Shown in pieces: positions 38,319-47,067 of a DNA stretch of 64,000 nucleotides. The stretch's first letter is position 1; each line of letters begins with the position of its first letter. The notes below the pieces were generated by a model. It searched no databases. It was not told the origin of the DNA and saw only the letters and a list, made by a program, of their open reading frames with translations. The DNA lies in contig DUNO01000038.1 in the NCBI GenBank assembly GCA_012839295.1, positions 1 through 64,000 on the forward strand. Direction: 5' to 3'. This stretch comes from Clostridiales bacterium. Lineage in GTDB: Bacteria; Bacillota; Clostridia; Lachnospirales; Lachnospiraceae. A program made the position numbers and the translations under genes.

Positions 38319-39314
38319 ATGCAGAGTAAGACTAAAAATAGGATTACCATGGAACAAATTAAAGAGCTGGTATCTGAAAAGTTTGACGGTGTTGAACTTG
38401 CAGAGCTATATGAATTGAAGGAAGGGCTGTTTAATTCGGCCTATTTTCTTAAGGGGAATGGTGTTTTCCAGAATGGAGCAGTTCTCAAAATTGGACCGTC
38501 CCCCAATACCTATACTCTTACATATGAACAAGAGATAATGAAAGCAGAGATAGAAGTCTATAATCTTTTGAAGAATAAGAATATACCGGTACCGACAATA
38601 CTCGCATCCGATACTTCGAAAGAGAAATATCCATTTGATTATTTTTTCATGAGCTTTATGGAGGGAAAAACATGGAGGACATCGAGAAAAGCCGTGAAAG
38701 AAAATAGAGATAAACTAATGCATGAGTTAGGAAGATATAACGCAGTAGTTCATAGCATCCAGGGTGAATACTTTGGCTATATAAAGGAGGCACCACGCTT
38801 TAGGCATAAAACATGGGATAAAGCCTTCATTGGTATGATAGAAGATATTTTAAACGACGGAAAGCATTTGGGATGTAAATTACCATACGATCAGATATTA
38901 ATGACAGTGAAGGAATATAGAGATGTTCTGGCTGAGGTGTTAGAACCAACCTTAGTTATTTATGATATGTGGGCAGGTAATATATTCATATCAGAAAATA
39001 ATGTCAATACATCAATCACTGGGTTTATTGATTTTGAGAGAGCTTTTTGGGGGGATCCTTTAGCTGATTTTACGTCAGCTACAATGATATTTGATGATGT
39101 AGAACAAGAAAGAGAATTTATTAAGGGATATGAGGAGCAGCAGCAACGACCTTTATCTATTGGTAAATCTGAGCGCATTCGAATGAATTTATACAAGCTT
39201 TATTTAGCTTTAATTATACATATTGAGACTTATCGCTATCCCATGTTAATTGCGAAAGCAATCCAATCGAATTCTCGAAAAACAATAACCAAATTACTAA
39301 ATGTCATTATGTAA
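38319..39314 (+). CDS. Aminoglycoside-phosphotransferase-family kinase-like protein
   Basis: This 331-residue protein has an APH/choline-kinase-like fold. The catalytic loop is LVIYDMWAGNIFI, where the usual HxDxxxxN histidine is replaced by tyrosine; the aspartate and asparagine are kept. The metal-binding DFG-like segment reads GFIDFERAFWGDP. It could phosphorylate a sugar, an aminoglycoside or another small molecule. In this setting a sugar-kinase-like role is an inference only. It sits alone before the GH39 genes, with AGGAGGGAG at its start. Confidence 0.7.
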   Translation: MQSKTKNRITMEQIKELVSEKFDGVELAELYELKEGLFNSAYFLKGNGVFQNGAVLKIGPSPNTYTLTYEQEIMKAEIEVYNLLKNKNIPVPTILASDTSKEKYPFDYFFMSFMEGKTWRTSRKAVKENRDKLMHELGRYNAVVHSIQGEYFGYIKEAPRFRHKTWDKAFIGMIEDILNDGKHLGCKLPYDQILMTVKEYRDVLAEVLEPTLVIYDMWAGNIFISENNVNTSITGFIDFERAFWGDPLADFTSATMIFDDVEQEREFIKGYEEQQQRPLSIGKSERIRMNLYKLYLALIIHIETYRYPMLIAKAIQSNSRKTITKLLNVIM

Positions 39315-39317
39315 AAT

Positions 39318-39410
39318 GGTCTGGATGGTTGGGAGGCTTATGTCATCAAGAAAGCGGAGAAATATAACCAATATGCAGTCTGCGAAATCTTGCAGAAATA
39401 TATCAATTAG
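39318..39410 (+). pseudogene. Short C-terminal coding relic
   Basis: An open frame with no start codon encodes 30 residues of protein-like composition (GLDGWEAYVIKKAEKYNQYA and onward) and ends in TAG at 39408-39410, just inside the GH39 ribosome site AGGAGG. The parent family is not recognised. It fits the pattern of truncated gene remains in 39-48 kb. Confidence 0.35.
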
Positions 39411-39421
39411 GAGGAAAATTT

Positions 39422-40948
39422 ATGATAAACTATACACTTGACTATAAGTCATCGGTGAAACCCTTGCCGCATTTCTGGGAAACCTGTGTCGGGAGCAGTT
39501 TTGCGGTGTCGGCTCTACATGAAGATTACAGAACGCACTTGACAAAATGCGTGAGAGAACTCGGCTTCAAGTATGTACGTTTTCACGGCATATTTGACGA
39601 TGATATGGGATTGCTTTGTATCGCCGATGAAAATGAAATTGACTTTGATAAGAAATTTATGTTATCTTTCGAGAAAGTTGATTCGGTTTTTGATTTTCTT
39701 CTGTCAATTGGAGTTCGTCCATATGTTGAATTCTGTTTTATGCCGGAAGTCCTGGCCTCGGGTACGACAACGATTTTCGATAACAGAAAGACTTCGCCGC
39801 CAAAAGATTATGACGCTTGGCAGTGGCTTTGCGAACGTTTTACGTCGCACTGCGTAGAGCGTTATGGTTTAGGCGAAGTCCGGCAGTGGTTTTTCGAGGT
39901 GTGGAACGAGCCGAATATTGGCGGGGTGGGTCAGCCGATGGGCTTCTGGGGCGGAACACAAGAAGAATACTTTAAGTTATATAAGTATGCTACACTCGGT
40001 GTAAAAAATGTTGATAGCCGCCTTCGAACCGGTGGTCCGGCGACATCAACAAACGCCTGGATTCCGGAGTTCGTCGGTTATAGCAGGGAGAACAGCGTGC
40101 CTGTTGATTTTGTCGCGACGCATCATTATCCAACTGATGATGTTATCGGGCTTGCGTTGGAAAAGCTGATAAGCGTGGGTGAGCAGGTAAAAGCGGGTAA
40201 AACAGATCCGGAACTTATGGCACAGTATATGCAAGAGTTTCAGGATACAAAAGAGAATGCTTGGGAACGTGTTCCGCGAGGCGCACTGACGGAAATGACA
40301 AAACGGGCGATCAAAGAAGCCGACGGGCTGCCTGTGTATTATACCGAGTGGAACAGTTGGGCCGGACTGTCATCTGATGGTCCCTTCGGAGCGTCTTTTG
40401 CTGCAAAAACGATTATGGACACTGTCGGGCTTGTTGACCTTTATTGCTACTGGCATTTTTCCGATGTCACGGAGGACTCACAGGAGAAAGAATTTTACGG
40501 CGGAATGGGTTTACTAACAAAGCATGGCGTACCGAAAGCAACGTATCGTGGGTTTGAGCTATTGCACGAACTTGGCAGTGAAATGTACGCTGAAGTTTTT
40601 AATCAAAATACAATAGATATCTATTCCGTCAAAAAGCCTGAAGCACACGCAGTACAACTCCTCGTAATCAATCACCAATCGCTGAATCAGGAGATTAATG
40701 ACGAGACGATAGACATTGAAATTACAGGCCTGCCGTCGTTTACAAAAGCCGAGATAAAGCGGATAGACGAGAACAATGGCAATGCTTTGAAATTCTTTGA
40801 AAATAATGATGCTTGCGAAATTAGTGAACTCATTGAGATTAGCAAACTTAAAACAGAGCCAGTAAATGTTAAGTTCAGCAATGGCAATGCAAAGTTTGTG
40901 CTTGATTTACCGAAACAGGGAATTGCGCTTGTAACGATATATTATTAA
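39422..40948 (+). CDS. GH39 beta-xylosidase-like glycosidase (copy 1)
   Basis: This 508-residue GH39 enzyme has a TIM barrel (about 1-390) and a C-terminal beta-sandwich (about 395-508). The acid/base is E163 in FEVWNEPN and the nucleophile is E309 in YYTEWNSW, both conserved. It lacks a signal peptide. GH39 members mostly hydrolyse beta-xylosides, and some act on other sugars. It starts with AGGAGG. Two more GH39 genes follow at 43939 and 45916 in the same orientation, which points to local duplication. Its GC content seems a little higher than that of the other two. Confidence 0.88.
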   Translation: MINYTLDYKSSVKPLPHFWETCVGSSFAVSALHEDYRTHLTKCVRELGFKYVRFHGIFDDDMGLLCIADENEIDFDKKFMLSFEKVDSVFDFLLSIGVRPYVEFCFMPEVLASGTTTIFDNRKTSPPKDYDAWQWLCERFTSHCVERYGLGEVRQWFFEVWNEPNIGGVGQPMGFWGGTQEEYFKLYKYATLGVKNVDSRLRTGGPATSTNAWIPEFVGYSRENSVPVDFVATHHYPTDDVIGLALEKLISVGEQVKAGKTDPELMAQYMQEFQDTKENAWERVPRGALTEMTKRAIKEADGLPVYYTEWNSWAGLSSDGPFGASFAAKTIMDTVGLVDLYCYWHFSDVTEDSQEKEFYGGMGLLTKHGVPKATYRGFELLHELGSEMYAEVFNQNTIDIYSVKKPEAHAVQLLVINHQSLNQEINDETIDIEITGLPSFTKAEIKRIDENNGNALKFFENNDACEISELIEISKLKTEPVNVKFSNGNAKFVLDLPKQGIALVTIYY

Positions 40949-40985
40949 TGAGGATTTTGTCAAATTAATAAAGCCTGCAGCCACA

Positions 40986-41119
40986 GACAGTTACGGCTGC
41001 ATATGCGGGGAGACGAGGACATTATTATCGTGGTATCGCTGGTCAGGATATGGCTGGAATCGATGACATTGGTGACCGGGTATTGCTCCTACCGGCAATG
41101 TAAATACATATCAGGAATA
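40986..41119 (+). pseudogene. Mosaic relic: GH43 fragment joined to two GH106-like fragments
   Basis: Three remnants lie end to end. The first, about 40986-41015, matches the C-terminal domain of the 2774 GH43 gene near 4075-4104 (RQLRLHMRGDED versus TQLRLHMRGDAE). The second, 41017-41088, matches the 12403 gene at 13492-13563 with about 66 of 72 bases identical (GHYYRGIAGQDMAGIDDIG). The third, 41090-41119, matches that gene's last codons (TGNVNTYQE-stop versus TGDINIYQG-stop). The pieces are in different frames and cannot encode an enzyme. They show that further GH43 and GH106-like copies once stood here. Confidence 0.85.
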
Positions 41120-41189
41120 GTTATAAGTCCTATCCAAAATATATAGCAAGAAAGATTTAAGGGGAGACAGCTCCAGAAAGGTGGTTTTT

Positions 41190-42635
41190 ATGAAACAACA
41201 AGCATTTAATCCATATTTGCCAAGCTATGAATACATTCCAGACGGAGAGCCTTATGTCTTTGGGGGTCGGGTTTATGTCTTTGGGAGCCATGATAAGTTT
41301 AATGGAACAGAGTTTTGCATGAATGATTATGTATGCTGGTCCGCTCCTATTGATGATTTGGGCAACTGGACAAATGAAGGGGTGATCTATCGGAGGTCAC
41401 AGGATCCTCTGAATAAGAAAGGGAATCAGTTCCTCTATGCCCCAGATATGCAGCAGGGGCCGGACGGTAGATATTACCTCTACTATGCTTTGAACCGGGA
41501 ATCTGTTATGTCAGTAGCAGTCAGTGATAAAATAACGGGACCCTATCAATTCTACGGGCATGTGAAATATCCCGATGGCCGGATTTTTGGAAAGCAAAAG
41601 GGTGATGTTAATAATTTTGATCCCGGCGTATTCGTTGATGATGATGGGGAAATATATCTGTATACAGGTTTTGCACCTGTCGGTATGATAAAGACAATGA
41701 TGAAGTTGAGAGGGTGCAAACTAGACGGAGCATATTGCGTCCAGCTTGAACCTGATATGTTGACAATTAAAAAAGATCCTGTAATAGTGGCACCAGGAGC
41801 TGATATATCCAAGGGAACAGGGTTTGAGGGGCATGAATTCTTTGAAGCCAGCAGTATGAGAAAAATAGGAAAACGGTATTATTTCATATATTCCTCCATA
41901 TTAAGCCATGAGCTTTGCTATGCGGTAAGTGACAGACCCGATGGAGGCTTTCAGTATGGGGGCACGATTGTGAGCAACGGCGATGTGGGGATATATAGTT
42001 GTGAACATGCGGTTAACTATTTGGGCAATACCCATGGAAGTATCGTTGAAATAGCAGGCGAATGGTATGTGTTCTATCATCGCGTGACAAATGCGCACCA
42101 TTATTCAAGACAAGGGTGTGCGGAGCGGATAAGGATAAAGAAGGATGGCAGGATCTTGCAGGCAGAGATAACCAGCTGTGGGTTGAATGGAGATCCTTTA
42201 TCGGGGACGGGTACTTATGAAGCGCGAATTGCCTGCAACCTTTCCAGCAAAATTGGCACTTATCAGTGTGGTCTTAAATTGGCAAATAAAAAAGCATTGG
42301 AAAGCCATCCTTATTTTACTCAGAGCGGAGGAGACCGGGAAGCGAATGGAGATCAGTATATCGCCAATATGAGAGATGGTGCTTGGGCAGGGTATAAATA
42401 TTTTAAATTTAACGGGGAAAAGGAAATTTCCATCCGTGCCAGGGGGACAGCAAAAGGGGCATTTCAGGTCTATACTAAGCGAGGGGGAAAACCTATAGCT
42501 AGGTTTGAGATACAGCCGACAACAGACTGGGATACATATATTTCTGACTTCAATATACCAGCGGGAGAGCATGCATTATATTTTGAGTTTTCAGGAACAG
42601 GGGCACTGGATTTTTCATCCTTTACGATGAAATGA
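41190..42635 (+). CDS. GH43 family glycosidase (second paralogue)
   Basis: This 481-residue GH43 propeller has a C-terminal CBM6-like jelly-roll, as in the 2774 protein. The acidic triad is D18 in IPDGEPYVF, D144 in NNFDPGVF and E219 in GHEFFEASS. I chose ATG 41190; GTG 41181 is part of the ribosome site AAAGGTGG. The flanks of this gene are the two segments found fused at 17972-18045. It is followed 10 bases later by a broken AraC regulator. Arabinofuranosidase or xylosidase activity is expected. Confidence 0.87.
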   Translation: MKQQAFNPYLPSYEYIPDGEPYVFGGRVYVFGSHDKFNGTEFCMNDYVCWSAPIDDLGNWTNEGVIYRRSQDPLNKKGNQFLYAPDMQQGPDGRYYLYYALNRESVMSVAVSDKITGPYQFYGHVKYPDGRIFGKQKGDVNNFDPGVFVDDDGEIYLYTGFAPVGMIKTMMKLRGCKLDGAYCVQLEPDMLTIKKDPVIVAPGADISKGTGFEGHEFFEASSMRKIGKRYYFIYSSILSHELCYAVSDRPDGGFQYGGTIVSNGDVGIYSCEHAVNYLGNTHGSIVEIAGEWYVFYHRVTNAHHYSRQGCAERIRIKKDGRILQAEITSCGLNGDPLSGTGTYEARIACNLSSKIGTYQCGLKLANKKALESHPYFTQSGGDREANGDQYIANMRDGAWAGYKYFKFNGEKEISIRARGTAKGAFQVYTKRGGKPIARFEIQPTTDWDTYISDFNIPAGEHALYFEFSGTGALDFSSFTMK

Positions 42636-42645
42636 AAGGGGCGAA

Positions 42646-43348
42646 ATGAAAAAAGAATTTTATGAATTCATTTTTGCATTGCGTTCGAGTGGTTTCAAGC
42701 ATCATACACCTGAAGCTATGTCAACCTTAGAATATAGGTCGGAGGAAATCTTTCATGGTTTTACTGATGCTTTAAGTATCGGTTGACGGTGATGTAGGTA
42801 ACTTTTCTCCTAATCAAGTTCGGGATTTACGTTATCTACTCGTAGGAGTTAATTTTACCTGCTGTTACTCCCTGGTAAAGCTTAATGTTGATGCGGAATA
42901 TGTTTATAGCCTTAGCGATTATTATATCAACAAGGCGGATAATATGTCGTCTGTATCTGAATTGAAGGAATTGTTTATAGAGATGGGAAATGCTTACCTT
43001 TCTCTCATAGTTGAAAAGCAACAAGCCGTATATGGACATCCATTAGATAAATGTATCCATTTTATTAACCAGCAGTTATATAGTAACCTTACTGCGCATC
43101 AAGTGGCAGAGCATATGCATATGAATTTAACGTATCTGACAACTTTATTTAAAGAAAAAACTAGCTACTCTTTATACGAATATATCCAATTTCGTAAAAT
43201 TGAAGAGGCAAAACAAATGCTTAAACATACTTCAGCTTCAGTTACGGATATCGCTTATGCCCTAGGGTATAGCAGCACACCCCATTTCTCAAAAGCATTT
43301 AAAAATTTTGTAGGTAAAACACCACAAAAATACCGAATAGAAAACTAA
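42646..43348 (+). pseudogene. Decayed AraC-family transcriptional regulator
   Basis: ATG 42646, with AAAGGGG upstream, opens a 46-codon frame (MKKEFYEFIFALRSSGFKHH and onward) that stops at 42784-42786. A different frame, open from 42776 with no start, continues as the middle and C-terminal part of an AraC-type regulator (NFSPNQVRDLRYLLVG, then the helix-turn-helix block HMNLTYLTTLFKEK and ALGYSSTPHFSKAFK). In intact relatives about 100 residues separate these parts, so an internal deletion with frame change is likely. An internal ATG at 42944 could in principle express a 134-residue DNA-binding fragment with a complete HTH region. Confidence 0.7.
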
Positions 43349-43642
43349 GTGTTTTAAATAATACCCTTGATTTTATAGCTGAAATCGAGGGTAATATTTT
43401 GCATTAATTTAACTTTTTATGGATTAAGTTGCAAAAAATTTGCCTTATATATAAAAAACCAAAATATGTATAAAACTAGATGTTGTTTATATGCTATAGT
43501 TCATTTACAAAGAATGTTAATCTCTTTGAAATAAGTGGCAAAGATTAAGTGCAATACTGGCATTTATTTGAGCCGTAATTCAGAAGAAAGGAGAGAGCAT
43601 GAATATTCAGTTCTGAATATATCGATGCCGAAGGATATAGTA
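43349..43642 (+). other. Spacer with terminator and leader of the first small-domain gene
   Basis: It holds the hairpin at 43362-43393. An AT-rich stretch follows, with TTGTTT (about 43482) and TACAAA 17 bases later as a possible promoter. After that comes a minicistron: GAAAGGAG, then ATG 43599 and a stop after five codons, 27 bases before the 43643 gene. Confidence 0.4.
43362..43398 (+). terminator. Terminator after the AraC relic
   Basis: TACCCTTGATTT pairs with AAATCGAGGGTA (12 bp including one G-T), followed by ATATTTT. Confidence 0.65.
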
Positions 43643-43855
43643 ATGTTTAATGAAAATTCAAAAATTGGAGATCTATTAAAAAATGAGGCTGCAAAGGCAG
43701 TTATAGAAAAACATTTGCCCAAACTAGCAACAACTCCACGGTTAAGCATGGCTAAAATGTTTACCCTGAAAGACCTAGTATCGTTTCCGCAGGTAGGAAT
43801 ATCCCAGGAGCAGTTGGAGATTTGTTGTAATGCTTTAGCCGAAATACAGGAATAG
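43643..43855 (+). CDS. Small orphan helical-domain protein (copy 1)
   Basis: This 70-residue protein starts MFNENSKIGDLLKNEAAKAV, continues with PRLSMAKMFTLKDL, and has no signal peptide or membrane segment. It is similar along its whole length to the 71-residue protein at 45635 and, more weakly, to the C-terminal tail of the esterase at 7346. Each free copy directly precedes a GH39 gene (84 bases here). I chose ATG 43643 because it matches the start of the paralogue and AAGGA lies 7 bases upstream; the open frame extends back to 43535. The function is unknown. A small helical accessory module for binding or oligomerisation is an inference. It resembles DUF1858-type folds only loosely. Confidence 0.65.
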   Translation: MFNENSKIGDLLKNEAAKAVIEKHLPKLATTPRLSMAKMFTLKDLVSFPQVGISQEQLEICCNALAEIQE

Positions 43856-43938
43856 TCCTATGTAAAAATTTATTCAGTAGTTGGTTAATTATACATTTAT
43901 AGTTTTATGAATAAAAATTGTCCATCCAGGAGGTAAAG

Positions 43939-45531
43939 ATGAAATTTAATATTGCAAAAAACACTCTATTAAAAGCTTTTAATAAACACCAGCAATTTTG
44001 TGTTGGTAGTTGTCACGCATTTATGGCGCTGCGTACAGATTATATACACCAGTTAAAAACGGTGCATGACGAACTCGGTATAAAATATGTTCGTTTTCAC
44101 GGTATATTTAATGATGATATGAATACTATTTGTGATTTTACGAATATTTTCCCTATTCCAGGTGGAGAACGTTTTAGGGAGATATCTTTTCACCGGTGTG
44201 GAATAGCCTTTGATAATATACTGTCTATCGGTATGAAACCGTTTATAGAGCTAGGGTTTATGCCATCGCAACTTGCGAATGCTCCTGTCCAGGGAAATAT
44301 GACGTTTTATGGGAGCAATGTCAATTTACCGAAAGATTATGATGAATGGGCAGGATATATTCAAGAGTTTATCAGATATTTAATTCATCGTTATGGTGAA
44401 AAAGAAGTATTAGAATGGTATTTTGAAGTTTGGAATGAACCAGACTTAAAGGGAGTATTTTTTAATGATACAAAACAAGATTATTTTAAGCTGTATGAGG
44501 CTACAGTGAATGCAATTAAGAGAGTACATAGCGGTTTGCGTGTAGGAGGGCCGTCTACAAGCGGAAGTAAGTGGATACAATCCTTTATTACCTATTGTAA
44601 GGAGAATAAATTACCACTAGATTTCGTTTCCACTCATCAGTATGCTGGAGATCCCCTTATTGGGGTAACTGATGCTGGTGATCCTGATTTGGAAGGAGCA
44701 GAAGTCAGTTTTGATAAATCGGGTTTTTTAAAAATTGGTGAGCTATTTGAAAAATTGCCCGAAGATACAAAATGTCTTGACATATTAAGGATGATATTCT
44801 CTGACCCTACGGAGACAAAGGATTTACATGAAAATCTGTTTAGGAAAAATGCAATGATTGCAAAAAAGCAGAGCGATGGTCTGCCGCTTTTATACACGGA
44901 ATGGAATTTATGCGCGTCTTTCTCGGCAATATCCAACGATACACGTAAAGCTGCCGCTTATCTCATTAAAACATCACTTGATATCGAGGATTATGTAGAT
45001 GGTTCTGCGGTTTGGTGTTTTAGTGATATATTTGAGGAACTGCATCAATTTACACAGGAATTTCATGGAGGGTTTGGGTTACAAACGCTGAATGGAATCC
45101 CGAAGCCCAGCTTCTATGCACTTAAAATGCTAGCTATGGTTGGCGGTAATCGACTGGATCTAGGGGCTGAAAGTACAGATGGAGAAATTGGAATCGCCGC
45201 ATTTTCTGACGAAAATACAAAGCAAGTGCTGTTGTTCCGACATAAAATGAAGCAACTCAGCTTGCCTAAGGTGACTGCGACAGTATCTTTTGAGCTTAAT
45301 AAAAGACCAGCCGGTGTTACTTTATATCGTATTGATGATACTCATTGCAATCCATACCAGCTCTGGCTAGATGAGGGGAGTCCATCAGATTTGACACCGT
45401 CAGAAATAGAGGAATATAAAGAAAAGACTTCGATGAAGAAGGAAAAGATAGAATTTAGCTATGAAAATGGTGTTATGGCTTTCGATGCTATGCTAGGAGT
45501 AAATGATATCTGGCTAATATGTATTGAATAA
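43939..45531 (+). CDS. GH39 beta-xylosidase-like glycosidase (copy 2)
   Basis: This 530-residue GH39 enzyme has the acid/base E167 in FEVWNEPD and the nucleophile E321 in LLYTEWNL. The barrel spans about 1-400, followed by a C-terminal beta-sandwich with a charged insertion near the end. I chose ATG 43939 with CCAGGAGG upstream. It is preceded by the 70-residue orphan protein and followed by a second orphan protein and a third GH39. The N-terminal pocket residues (VGSCHAFMALRTDY) are shared with copy 3 more than with copy 1. Confidence 0.87.
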   Translation: MKFNIAKNTLLKAFNKHQQFCVGSCHAFMALRTDYIHQLKTVHDELGIKYVRFHGIFNDDMNTICDFTNIFPIPGGERFREISFHRCGIAFDNILSIGMKPFIELGFMPSQLANAPVQGNMTFYGSNVNLPKDYDEWAGYIQEFIRYLIHRYGEKEVLEWYFEVWNEPDLKGVFFNDTKQDYFKLYEATVNAIKRVHSGLRVGGPSTSGSKWIQSFITYCKENKLPLDFVSTHQYAGDPLIGVTDAGDPDLEGAEVSFDKSGFLKIGELFEKLPEDTKCLDILRMIFSDPTETKDLHENLFRKNAMIAKKQSDGLPLLYTEWNLCASFSAISNDTRKAAAYLIKTSLDIEDYVDGSAVWCFSDIFEELHQFTQEFHGGFGLQTLNGIPKPSFYALKMLAMVGGNRLDLGAESTDGEIGIAAFSDENTKQVLLFRHKMKQLSLPKVTATVSFELNKRPAGVTLYRIDDTHCNPYQLWLDEGSPSDLTPSEIEEYKEKTSMKKEKIEFSYENGVMAFDAMLGVNDIWLICIE

Positions 45532-45634
45532 ATATGCTGATTAATATCCTCAGCTTTTAGCGTTATTAACAATCACGAATAAAAAGAAAGGAAAAGTATG
45601 AGTATTGGTTTTCATCTGTCATACAGGGGGATTT

Positions 45635-45850
45635 ATGGAATTCAATGAGAACTCAAAGATAAGTGAATTGATAAGTAACGAAGCAGCAAAAAGCGTTATG
45701 AATAAGCATTTCTCTGGATTGATGTTGAACCCAAGGTTCAGTATGGCAAAAGCATTGACTTTGAAAGAGCTGGCGGCTTATCCGCGAGCGCATATTTCTG
45801 GGGAGCAACTAAAGGCCTGTTGTGAAGATTTGGAAAAAATTCATCAATAA
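45635..45850 (+). CDS. Small orphan helical-domain protein (copy 2)
   Basis: This 71-residue paralogue of the 43643 protein shares FNENSKI, NEAAK, PRFSMAK, TLKEL, and ISxEQL near the C-terminus. The ribosome site AGGGGGA precedes ATG 45635. An upstream 16-codon minicistron (ATG 45598, with AAAGGA before it) overlaps this start and stops at 45646-45648, which suggests translational coupling. GH39 copy 3 follows 65 bases later. The repeated order orphan-then-GH39 is unlikely to be chance. Function unknown. Confidence 0.65.
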   Translation: MEFNENSKISELISNEAAKSVMNKHFSGLMLNPRFSMAKALTLKELAAYPRAHISGEQLKACCEDLEKIHQ

Positions 45851-45915
45851 TATGTGGTATTAAGCGGATAAAGCACTCATTGTGGATGGAATATCTTGGC
45901 TTGGGAGGTAATTAT

Positions 45916-47067
45916 ATGATTAATTTTACAATTGATACAAATGATAAGACAGAATTTCCTCATTATTGGGAAAACTGCGTAGGTAGTTGCCATGCATATA
46001 CAGCTCTGAGGGAGGATTACAGGAAACAGCTGAAAAAGGCACATGAAGAATTGGGCTTCCGGTCAGTTAGATTCCATGGATTATTCAATGATAATATGAG
46101 TGTTTGCTCCCAGCAAAGTTCATCTGATCCTTCTTCTGTGGATAATTTGGCCTATAATTTTGCGAATATTGATAATATTTTTGATTTTTTGCTTAGTATA
46201 GGGATGAAACCATTTGTAGAGATTGGAGACATGCCCGGATGTCTGGCCTCAGGGGATGAAACATTTTTTAATTATAAAATGAATATAACACCTCCGACTG
46301 ATTATGGTAAATGGAATGATTTTATTTATACTTTTATTGAGCATTTGGGTGACCGATATGGAAGGCAAGAGATAACAAGCTGGCTTTTTGAAGTTTGGAA
46401 CGAACCAAACATGGCTATTTTCTGGACAGGAACAAAGGATCAATACTTTGAGTTGTATAAAAATACTGTTAAAGCAATTAAGGCATACGACAGCCAGCTG
46501 AAAGTTGGGGGGCCGGCCACTTCATGTAATGCCTGGATTCCAGACCTGATTCAGTTTTGCAAGGAGAATAAACTCCCTTTAGATTTTATTACAACGCATC
46601 ATTATCCTTCGGACGAACAGCTATGGGAAAAAGGAGAGTTTGATTTCAGTGATGTAATGGCAATTGTGCTCAGCGGGGAAAAAAGTAAATTTGGTCGGGA
46701 TATTATGAAAAAAATGGCGTTTAAGGCACATGAGCAAGCTGGGAATTATCCTTTGTATTATACAGAGTGGAATCCATCGTCCATGATAATTGATGATATA
46801 CATGATGAATGTTATTCTGCGTCTATGACAGCGAAAATATTATCGGATAATGACGGTTTGGTAGATGGGTATTCGTTTTGGACCTTCAGCGATATCTTCG
46901 AGGAATGCGGCCAAAAGGCTGGGGTATTTTACGGTGGGTTATGTGGGCATTGGGATTGTATAGAAACTGGCGAAGAAGCAGAAAAGAATACCTTGTCTTC
47001 AAAATCATGGTTAAATGCATATGAGAAATATAAAAACAAGGGAGTTCCAAGCCTTAGTAAGTATTAG
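45916..47067 (+). CDS. GH39 glycosidase lacking its C-terminal domain (copy 3)
   Basis: This 383-residue GH39-type barrel has the acid/base E163 in FEVWNEPN and the nucleophile E284 in YYTEWNPS intact. After the motif VFYGG (about residue 340) the similarity to copies 1 and 2 stops. About 40 unrelated residues, ending GVPSLSKY, replace the C-terminal beta-sandwich of 110-130 residues. DNA after the stop contains fragments of other glycosidase genes, so the end was probably created by a deletion. The barrel may fold, but activity is uncertain. GGGAGG precedes ATG 45916. Confidence 0.7.
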   Translation: MINFTIDTNDKTEFPHYWENCVGSCHAYTALREDYRKQLKKAHEELGFRSVRFHGLFNDNMSVCSQQSSSDPSSVDNLAYNFANIDNIFDFLLSIGMKPFVEIGDMPGCLASGDETFFNYKMNITPPTDYGKWNDFIYTFIEHLGDRYGRQEITSWLFEVWNEPNMAIFWTGTKDQYFELYKNTVKAIKAYDSQLKVGGPATSCNAWIPDLIQFCKENKLPLDFITTHHYPSDEQLWEKGEFDFSDVMAIVLSGEKSKFGRDIMKKMAFKAHEQAGNYPLYYTEWNPSSMIIDDIHDECYSASMTAKILSDNDGLVDGYSFWTFSDIFEECGQKAGVFYGGLCGHWDCIETGEEAEKNTLSSKSWLNAYEKYKNKGVPSLSKY

